Of a stretch of DNA of 27,313 nucleotides, positions 7,616 to 14,244 are shown one piece after another (within the stretch, counting starts at the first letter, position 1; each line of letters opens with the position of its first letter). The position numbers and the translations under genes are program-made. Where the stretch lies: NCBI GenBank assembly GCA_964415525.1, contig CAYQAS010000056.1, positions 1 through 27,313 on the forward strand. The letters are read 5' to 3'. The notes below the pieces were generated by a model. That model saw only the letters and a list, made by a program, of their open reading frames with translations, searched no databases and was not told where the DNA came from. The DNA comes from CAZPUI01 sp964415525 (lineage in GTDB: Bacteria; Acidobacteriota; Holophagae; Holophagales; Holophagaceae).

Positions 7616-8155
7616 ATGTCCATCACCCTGCAGGCCACACCCAATCCCGAGGGCAGCCGCTACGTGGTTCGGGCCCTCACCAGCGACGACTTCCAGCACC
7701 TGCGCCATCTCGAATCCGAAGTCTTCGGGGCCGACAGCGCCGGGGAACTCTGCCCTCACTACCTGCGCCTCTGCACGGAGCTCTACCAGGAGTTCTGTTT
7801 CATCGCCTTCGACGGCGAGCGGCCCGTGGGCTACGTGCTCAATTTCATGAATGGCAAGGTCGCCTACTGCGCCACCATGGCCGTCCACCCCGACTACCAC
7901 AAGACCCGCGTGAATTACCTCCTGCTGCGCTCGATGATCCGCAAGCTGCTGGAGCACGGCACCGAGGAATGCCGCTTCCTGGTGGAACCGGACAACCACG
8001 ATGCCCGCAGCGTCCACCAGACCCTCGGCGCCCGGGTCGTGCGTGAGGTCAGCGACTTTTACTTCCCCGGCGACAAGCGCCTCTGGAGCGTGATCAATCA
8101 GGACGACCTGAATCGCATCCGAGAGAAATACACGCGCATGAAGCTGGTGTCCTAG
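7616..8155 (+). CDS. GNAT-family N-acyltransferase with degenerate cofactor loop
   Basis: The 179-residue product has the GNAT fold: an RALTSDDFQHLRHLESEVFG opening, beta-strands FCFIAFDGERPVGYVLNF, YCATMAVHPDYHKTRVNYLL (motif A), then FLVEPDNHDARSVHQTLGAR (motif B) and VVREVSDFYF. It would transfer an acyl group, usually from acetyl-CoA, to an amine. The pyrophosphate-binding loop, normally R/Q-x-x-G-x-G/A, reads HKTRVN here and lacks both glycines. The start at ATG 7616 is supported by GGAGG seven bases upstream. The TAG stop is three bases before the next ATG, so it is the first gene of an operon with a PlsC acyltransferase and a ureohydrolase. The substrate is unknown. Confidence 0.8.
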   Translation: MSITLQATPNPEGSRYVVRALTSDDFQHLRHLESEVFGADSAGELCPHYLRLCTELYQEFCFIAFDGERPVGYVLNFMNGKVAYCATMAVHPDYHKTRVNYLLLRSMIRKLLEHGTEECRFLVEPDNHDARSVHQTLGARVVREVSDFYFPGDKRLWSVINQDDLNRIREKYTRMKLVS

Positions 8156-8158
8156 GGC

Positions 8159-8938
8159 ATGCATGACGACCTTCTGATCCGTCCCTGCGGGTCACTGGAC
8201 ATGGCGGCGCCCAATGGGGAACGGGGGGGCTCCGCCCTGGACTGGGCGCGTGAACCTGCGCGCCTGGTCCGGTTGTGTACCGCCTTCGCCGAGGCGGGGT
8301 TTCGCATGCCCTTTACCGACGGCACCGCCCTGATGCAGGTCTGGTCGAAGCGCGTGCTTTCGGCCCTCGAGACTGAGATCCGGCTGGAGTCACCCCTCCC
8401 GGCAGGTGGACACCTCCTCGTGGCCAACCACCTCAGCTGGCTCGATCCCCTGGTCATCATGTCCCTTCGCCCCTGCCTTCCCCTGGCGAAGGCGGAAGTC
8501 GCGAACTACCCGCTGCTGGGCCTCCTCGCCCGTCGAGCGGGTCTGCGGTTCGTCCGGCGGGAGGAGCCCGAAGACCGCTTCCGTGCCCTGCGTCAGGCTC
8601 GATCCGACTGGAACGCAGACCGCACGCTGCTGCTCTTCCCCGAAGGCACCACCACTCCCGGCCAGGCTCTGGCGCCCCTCCACAGGGGTGGTCCCGGACT
8701 GGCCTGGCGCCTGGGACTGCCGGTCGTGCCCATCCGTCTAGACAGCCCGGATGCGCACTATCCCTGGCTGGGGGACGCCTCTCTGGGCCCCCACCTTCGC
8801 GGCCTGCTGCGGGCACCCGCCACCACCATTCGAGTGCGGCCGCGCCCCCTGCTCCATCCCGCAGACTTCGCCCACCGCACCGACTGGCTGCGGGCCATCC
8901 ACAGTGCCCTTTCCCCGGAGTCCTTCCATGGCTCATGA
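8159..8938 (+). CDS. PlsC-type 1-acyl-sn-glycerol-3-phosphate (or lyso-lipid) acyltransferase
   Basis: The 259-residue product carries the acyltransferase signature motifs: NHLSWLD at residues 90-96 (catalytic H91 and D96), a RAGLRFVRRE region near 126-135, FPEGTTT at 160-166, and VVPIRL near 190. It transfers a fatty acyl chain to a lysophospholipid or similar acceptor at the inner membrane. The EGTTT form resembles the OlsA-like branch as well as classical PlsC, so an aminolipid acceptor is possible. No strong transmembrane helix is visible, suggesting peripheral attachment. ATG 8159 lies three bases after the GNAT stop; an in-frame ATG at codon 15 is an alternative. Its end overlaps the next gene's start by 11 bases, indicating translational coupling. 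Confidence 0.88.
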   Translation: MHDDLLIRPCGSLDMAAPNGERGGSALDWAREPARLVRLCTAFAEAGFRMPFTDGTALMQVWSKRVLSALETEIRLESPLPAGGHLLVANHLSWLDPLVIMSLRPCLPLAKAEVANYPLLGLLARRAGLRFVRREEPEDRFRALRQARSDWNADRTLLLFPEGTTTPGQALAPLHRGGPGLAWRLGLPVVPIRLDSPDAHYPWLGDASLGPHLRGLLRAPATTIRVRPRPLLHPADFAHRTDWLRAIHSALSPESFHGS

Positions 8939-9866
8939 CCCCCTCCTCGCCGCCCTCCGCACGGGGCAGACGCCCTTCCTGGGGCTCCCCCTCGTGCTCG
9001 AACCGGAGGCCGTCCCGGGTGTCGTGCTGGGAGCGCCATTCGACGGCGGTGTGATCCACCGTCCCGGCGCCCGCCTCGGCCCCTGGGCCATGCGGAATGC
9101 CACCCTGGGGCTTGGTCGGCTGCCCATGCCGCGTCACCTCCAGGGGCTCGAGGATGTGCCTCGCTCCTTTGCGGCGGTGGATTGGGTCGATGGCGGCAAT
9201 CTGGCCACCCGTCCCTTCAGCGTGCACGAGGCGCTCGAAGCCGTGGCCCAGGGGGTCGGGGCGTGGTCCGCGAAGGGCGCCCGCACCCTGATGCTTGGCG
9301 GCGACCACCTCATGACCCTAGGCGCCCTGCGCGGCCATGCCCGCCAGCACGGCGCCCTGGGTCTGCTCGTCTTCGATGCCCATCCCGATGCCGCCACGGG
9401 GGAGGCCTGGGGCTCAGCCCTCCACCACGGCACCTGGGTCCGCCGGGCCATGGAGGAAGGCATCGTGGATCCCCGTCGCACGGTGATGGTGGGCCTGCGC
9501 GCCCCGCGCTTCGACAGCGAGGAACTGGCCTTCCTGGCGGATGCCGGGGCCCGCATGTGGACTCCCTGGGACCTCAAGGAGCCGCGCCTCGCCTCCCAAT
9601 TCCAGGGTGACCTGGGCCGCCTATCCCAGGGTCCGACCTATGTGAGTGTGGATTTGGACGTGCTCGACCCCGCCTTCGCCCCCGCCGTGGCCGAACCCGT
9701 CCCAGGCGGCCTTACCCCCGGTGACCTCTTCGGGCACCTGCGGCACCTGCACCGATGGGAGCGTCCCTGGATCGGCGCCGATGTGATGGAACTCGCGCCC
9801 GGGCACGCCGGCACGGAAGAGACCGCCCGGGTTGCCGCCCACACCGCACTGCAATTGTTGGCATAA
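8928..9866 (+). CDS. Ureohydrolase (arginase/agmatinase family)
   Basis: The 312-residue product has the binuclear manganese site of the family: GGDH (H127), DAHPD (D150, H152, D154), and SVDLDVLDPAF (D242, D244 and nearby D247). It would hydrolyse a guanidino or formimino compound to an amine plus urea or formamide. The substrate-loop sequence is AEPVPGGLTPGD. Arginases and agmatinases have GGLTxRE, whose Glu contacts the guanidinium group; the matching residue here is D266. Agmatine, arginine or another guanidino compound all remain possible. The ATG at 8928 has GGAG upstream and overlaps the plsC-like gene by 11 bases. Co-location with a GNAT and an acyltransferase raises the idea of amine supply for a lipid. 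Confidence 0.87.
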   Translation: MAHDPLLAALRTGQTPFLGLPLVLEPEAVPGVVLGAPFDGGVIHRPGARLGPWAMRNATLGLGRLPMPRHLQGLEDVPRSFAAVDWVDGGNLATRPFSVHEALEAVAQGVGAWSAKGARTLMLGGDHLMTLGALRGHARQHGALGLLVFDAHPDAATGEAWGSALHHGTWVRRAMEEGIVDPRRTVMVGLRAPRFDSEELAFLADAGARMWTPWDLKEPRLASQFQGDLGRLSQGPTYVSVDLDVLDPAFAPAVAEPVPGGLTPGDLFGHLRHLHRWERPWIGADVMELAPGHAGTEETARVAAHTALQLLA

Positions 9867-9890
9867 CGCATCGCATCAATGGAGGCCACC

Positions 9891-10391
9891 ATGTCCCCCT
9901 GGTTCGCCCTGCTCCTCCGCCAGACGCCCGAAGCGGGTCCCGTGGGCTGGGACGAGATCATCACCGGACAGGACTTCGGCATCCTCAGCGCGGAAGAGAT
10001 CCTCGCCTGGGTGCGGTCCCGGCCTTCCTCGGGTGAGGCCCACGACCGCCTGGCAGCCCTGGAAGGCGAGGGTGTGCTGCGCCTGGAGGAGCACCTCTGG
10101 GCCGCCTGCACGGAGGCCACGGGCCGAACTCCGCGCCCCGGCAACCGTCGCTGGGAACGGGCCCAGGACCGCTGGCGGGTGGCCATGCTTCGGGATGCGC
10201 TGGACGCTCCCCTCACGGGCGAGGTGTTGGCACAGGCCGTGGAAGCGATCTACGAGCACGTGGGCTGCCCTGAGGACATGCTCGGCCTCTGGACCCGAAA
10301 TCCTCAGCGCAGGGGTGTGATGGAGGCTCGAATCGATGCCATCCTGGCCTTCCTTCAGCGCCACACCGCTCAGCTGGCCCTGGCGGGGTGA
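9891..10391 (+). CDS. Uncharacterised protein, possibly DUF2247-like
   Basis: A 166-residue cytoplasmic protein with no signal peptide or membrane helix. ATG 9891 is chosen over ATG 9879 because GGAGG (9881-9885) lies just upstream. The N-terminal WDEIITGQDFGILSAEEIL segment and the C-terminal LWTRNPQRRGVMEARIDAIL helix vaguely recall DUF2247-type immunity-like proteins, but I would not assign it. Composition is acidic and helix-rich. It follows the ureohydrolase after 24 bases and is probably the last gene of that operon; 67 bases separate it from the kinase gene. Confidence 0.7.
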   Translation: MSPWFALLLRQTPEAGPVGWDEIITGQDFGILSAEEILAWVRSRPSSGEAHDRLAALEGEGVLRLEEHLWAACTEATGRTPRPGNRRWERAQDRWRVAMLRDALDAPLTGEVLAQAVEAIYEHVGCPEDMLGLWTRNPQRRGVMEARIDAILAFLQRHTAQLALAG

Positions 10392-10457
10392 GCGCGAGGC
10401 GGCCTCCATCTCGCGAACCCCAGCATCTTCCGGGTCGCCCCCGGCGCGTGCGCGCGG

Positions 10458-10463
10458 TATGGT
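10458..10463 (+). promoter_or_regulatory. -10-like TATGGT upstream of the kinase-ATPase gene
   Basis: TATGGT fits TANNNT and lies seven bases before the in-frame GTG at 10471. No Shine-Dalgarno motif precedes either the GTG or the ATG at 10459, which itself overlaps this hexamer. A leaderless transcript starting at GTG 10471 would explain both facts. No convincing -35 box is seen 17 bases upstream. Confidence 0.35.
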
Positions 10464-13400
10464 CAGCTGCGTGACATCGAACGCCGCCACTGGGTTCCAA
10501 GGAACCGATCGCTACCAGGTACTTCGGAGCCTGGGGTCCGGGACGTTCGGTACGGTCTATGAGGCCTTTGATCGGGTACGCGGCATCCGCGTGGCCATCA
10601 AGGTGCCACATGAGTCCAGGGCCCTGGGCCTTCTGCTCTTCAAGCAGGAGTTCCGCGCCCTGGCGGAGGTCAGTCACCCCAACCTCGTGATCCTCTTCGA
10701 GCTGGTGGGGGAGCAGGACCAGTGGTTCTTCACCATGGAACGGGTGGATGGGGTGGACTGCCTGAGCTACCTGCGCCCGGGCCAGAGCCGGTCCTTCGCA
10801 AACTCCATGGCCTCCAGCCTCTATCTGCCGAGCAACCCGTCGGACTCCGACCTGATCGGCCTGGGAGTAGATTCCGAACGGACGCTCCCGCCGCGCCCCC
10901 TGCCGAGCCCTCCCCCGGATGCAGATCGGGTGCGCCAGGTCTTCCGCCAGATCGCGGAAGGCCTGCTCTCCCTGCACCGGGCGGGTCTGGTCCACCGGGA
11001 TCTCAAACCCAGCAACGTGCTGGTGACGCCAGAAGGGCGAGTCGTGATCCTGGATTTCGGTTTGGCGCTCGACCTGGAGCACCCCATGTCCTCCCAGGAA
11101 ATCGCCCGGGGTGTGGGTACCCCTGCCTACTGTGCCCCCGAGCAGCTGGAGGGCAAGCCGCCCAGCCCTGCGGGGGACTGGTACAGCCTGGGCACCATGC
11201 TCTACCAAGCCCTCGTCGGTCAGCTCCCCTTCATGGGCTCGCCCCTGGACATGGTGCGGGCCAAGCGCACGCTGGATGCCCTGCCGCCCTCCCTGCTGGT
11301 GCCCGGCCTGCCCGAGGACCTCGAGGGCCTCTGCCTCGCGCTCCTCTCGATGGATCCCGACGAACGCCCCGGCGGCGAGGATATCGTGACCCGCCTCTCC
11401 CTCGCGCCGCCACCAGAGGTGATCTCACCTCAAATGGTTCCGCTAGGCCGGGTTCAGGAAATCCGCCTTCTCATGGATGCCCAGAAGGTCTTCCGTACGG
11501 GGCAACCCGTCCTCGCCCAGCTGCACGGGGCGAGCGGCATGGGCAAATCCATGCTACTCAGGCACTTTCTCAAGCTGATGCGCCGAAAGGAACCCGGCCT
11601 GATTCTGCTGCGGGCGCGGTGCAATCCCGAGGAATCCCTACCCTACAAGGCGGTGGATGGCCTGGTGGATGACCTCAGTCAGTTCCTTCGCCGTCTGGAT
11701 CCCGCGGAGCAGGCTCCCCTGTTACCCGACTGGACGCCCGCCCTGGCCCGCCTCTTCCCTGTGCTGAACCAGGTGCCTGCCATTGCCCAATGGCCGACGC
11801 CCCCCGAAGCAGGGGAGGACCCCATGTCCTACCGGCGCGGCGCCTTCCTCGCTCTGCGGGAAATGCTGGCCCGGGTCGCCCGACGTCAACCCCTGCTGCT
11901 GGTGGTGGAAGACCTCCAGTGGGCCGATGGGGACAGCGCGCCTCTGCTGATGGAATTGCTCCGGGCTCCGGCACCTCCCTTCATGCTGGTCGTCACTCAC
12001 GACGGCGTGGAGGCCGATGCCCTGCCCCTGCTGCGGGACCTGAACCAGCCGGGTCTGGCGGCCGAGTGCATCCGGGTGGACGTGCCTCTCATGCCCCTCA
12101 GCGAGGAGCAGGCCGTCCGGGCGGCGCGCACGATGCTGCGCATGAAGGGACCGGAGGCCGATATTCGCGCCCTGTGGGCCGCTCGCCTCTCCCAGGGCCA
12201 TCCGTTTTTCTTGGCGGAGCTGGTGCATGCGCTGCGCAACGCATCGCCCCTGGCGACCGATCAGCCAAAGGGCATGAAGGCGTTCATCCTGAATCGCCTT
12301 GCGGCCCTGGAGCCCATGGCCCGCAGCCTCGTGGAGCACCTCTGCCTGGCGGGTCATCCCCTGCCCTGGCGGACCCTCGCCACGGCCACCGGTGCGGGCC
12401 CAGAGGCGGAACATCTCCTGCCCCAGCTCCGAAACGGCCACCACCTCAAGGTGCGAGCCTCCGCCCATGGTGAACGGGTCGTGGAGGCCTACCACGAAGG
12501 CATCCGACAACTCGTGCAGGAGACCCTCTCGCCCCAGCACAAGGCGGAGGGGCACCAGCGGCTTGCAGAGGCCCTGGAGACCCTCATCCCCCGGCCGTAC
12601 CAGCACCTGGCAGTCCACTTCGCAGCCGCGGGCCTTTCCGAGCGAGCCTGGGTGCATGCCCTTCAGGCGGCACAGCAGGCCCGCGCCAACATGGCCTTCC
12701 ATCAGGAGGCCCGCTTCCTCGATCTGGCCCTCAACCACATGCCAGACAGCCATCCCGACGTTCGAGCCCTGGCGGTGAGGCGCGGAGAGGCCCTGGCCTG
12801 GGCGGGCCGCAGCCATGAAGCTGCCCAAGCCTTTCTCCGAGCCCAGGCACTTCACGATGGGACGCTGGCCTTGGGTCTGCGGCGCAGGGCCGCCGAGGAA
12901 TTCTTTCGCTCCGGGCACGTGAGTGAAGGCATCCAGGCTCTCTCTGAGGTTCTCGCCTCCATTGGTGTGTCCTTCCCCCACAGCCTGGCCGCGGCCATCT
13001 GGGGCACCGTCCGGTCCCGCCTGGCCCTTTCCCTGCGAGGCATGAAGCCCCGCCCGGTGTCCAGCGAGCCAATACCCGCCGCCCAACTCGACCGCATTGA
13101 CATCCTCTGGGCCGTGGCCATGGGTCTGGGGCCCGTGGATGTGCTGCGCACCCTCGACTTTCAGGCTCGGAGCCTGCGGCTTGTCCTCGATGCCGGAGAC
13201 CCCCAGCGACTCATCCGCGCCCTCTGCCACGAGGCCGTCTTTCAGGCCCTCGGGGGCAACCGAAACCTGACCCGCACCCGGCAGACCCTCGAACTGGCCC
13301 GAGGCCTCGGAGCCGAGAACCCGCCCCCCGAATCTCAGGCTCGCATCGCCATCGCCGAAGGAATCGTCGCCCTGCTCCAGGGACGGTGGAAGGCTGGGGC

Positions 13401-14229
13401 TCGTCTCCTGGATGAGGCGGAATACGGCCTACGCGAGCACAGCACTGGATTGACCTATGAGCGTTACACCACCCAGTACCAGGCGCTTGTCGCCTGGTCG
13501 GTGATGGGCGAACTGGCCCTGGTGATCCGCCGCTACCAGACCCTCACCCTGGAAGCCCTGGAGCGGGGCGACTTACTAGCCTTGTGCAACTTCCGTTCCT
13601 CCATGGGCTACCAGATCTTCCTGGCCAAGGACGATCCCAAGGGCGCGCTGCAGATGCTGCAGGACACCCAGACCGAGTGGGGCGACGGCCATTTCCACAC
13701 GATTTCCTACCATCTGATCATCTCCCAGGTAAACGTGGCCCTCTACGAGGGACGGATTCCCGAGGCCCAGCGACTCCTTCGGGATCAGTGGGGCCGCCTG
13801 CACCGGAGCGGCTTCCTGCGCCCCCAAATCTTCCGCATCACGATATTGGAACTGCGCGCCCGGACCGATCTGGCCATGGCCGCCCTCGCGCGTCCCGGAT
13901 CATTCCGGAGGAGTCGCCTGATCCTGCGCGTGCGCCTCGCCGCCTCCAGCCTGAAGCGAGAGCACACCGGCTACGGAGAGGCCCTCGCACTCAAGCTACG
14001 GTCGGGCTGTAGCCGGCTGTCAGGGGATCAGGAAGGCGCCAGCGCCCTTCTCCAGCAGGCCCAGGAAGCCTTCAGGGCCAGCGATATGTTGCTACATGCC
14101 GCCATTTGTGGATGCATCCTGGCGGAGTGGATCGAGGATGACGGGCTTCGGGCCACCTCCATCGCCTGGATGCGCGGGCAGGGCATCCAGTCACCGGAAG
14201 ACTGGTGCCGCCTGCATCTGCCTGTATAA
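10459..14229 (+). CDS. Ser/Thr protein kinase fused to AAA-type ATPase and helical-repeat tail
   Basis: The ~1256-residue product has three parts. Residues 15-330 are a Hanks-type kinase: G-loop LGSGTFGTVY (25-34), VAIK with K48, HRDLKPSN with D181, DFG with D199, and GTPAYCAPEQ. A proline-rich insert of about 50 residues (RSRSFANSMAS-like, up to PPPDADRV) lies between the hinge and the catalytic loop. Residues ~345-620 form a STAND/AAA_16-like ATPase: Walker A GASGMGKS (K363) and Walker B LLLVVEDLQWAD (E484, D485). The remainder is alpha-helical, TPR/MalT-like, without a DNA-binding or histidine kinase domain. This is the PknK/COG3899 style of signal integrator. No membrane helix is seen. 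The start is uncertain: ATG 10459 or, if leaderless, GTG 10471. It converges with an Oar-like receptor gene, leaving 15 bases. Confidence 0.92.
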   Translation: MVSCVTSNAATGFQGTDRYQVLRSLGSGTFGTVYEAFDRVRGIRVAIKVPHESRALGLLLFKQEFRALAEVSHPNLVILFELVGEQDQWFFTMERVDGVDCLSYLRPGQSRSFANSMASSLYLPSNPSDSDLIGLGVDSERTLPPRPLPSPPPDADRVRQVFRQIAEGLLSLHRAGLVHRDLKPSNVLVTPEGRVVILDFGLALDLEHPMSSQEIARGVGTPAYCAPEQLEGKPPSPAGDWYSLGTMLYQALVGQLPFMGSPLDMVRAKRTLDALPPSLLVPGLPEDLEGLCLALLSMDPDERPGGEDIVTRLSLAPPPEVISPQMVPLGRVQEIRLLMDAQKVFRTGQPVLAQLHGASGMGKSMLLRHFLKLMRRKEPGLILLRARCNPEESLPYKAVDGLVDDLSQFLRRLDPAEQAPLLPDWTPALARLFPVLNQVPAIAQWPTPPEAGEDPMSYRRGAFLALREMLARVARRQPLLLVVEDLQWADGDSAPLLMELLRAPAPPFMLVVTHDGVEADALPLLRDLNQPGLAAECIRVDVPLMPLSEEQAVRAARTMLRMKGPEADIRALWAARLSQGHPFFLAELVHALRNASPLATDQPKGMKAFILNRLAALEPMARSLVEHLCLAGHPLPWRTLATATGAGPEAEHLLPQLRNGHHLKVRASAHGERVVEAYHEGIRQLVQETLSPQHKAEGHQRLAEALETLIPRPYQHLAVHFAAAGLSERAWVHALQAAQQARANMAFHQEARFLDLALNHMPDSHPDVRALAVRRGEALAWAGRSHEAAQAFLRAQALHDGTLALGLRRRAAEEFFRSGHVSEGIQALSEVLASIGVSFPHSLAAAIWGTVRSRLALSLRGMKPRPVSSEPIPAAQLDRIDILWAVAMGLGPVDVLRTLDFQARSLRLVLDAGDPQRLIRALCHEAVFQALGGNRNLTRTRQTLELARGLGAENPPPESQARIAIAEGIVALLQGRWKAGARLLDEAEYGLREHSTGLTYERYTTQYQALVAWSVMGELALVIRRYQTLTLEALERGDLLALCNFRSSMGYQIFLAKDDPKGALQMLQDTQTEWGDGHFHTISYHLIISQVNVALYEGRIPEAQRLLRDQWGRLHRSGFLRPQIFRITILELRARTDLAMAALARPGSFRRSRLILRVRLAASSLKREHTGYGEALALKLRSGCSRLSGDQEGASALLQQAQEAFRASDMLLHAAICGCILAEWIEDDGLRATSIAWMRGQGIQSPEDWCRLHLPV

Positions 14230-14244
14230 CGATCGATTCGGCCT

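Noticed and set aside
11722..13230. 502-codon minus-strand open frame inside the kinase-ATPase gene
   Set aside because: It lies wholly antisense to conserved ATPase and helical-repeat coding sequence and has the low-complexity H/G/Q-rich composition of a GC shadow.
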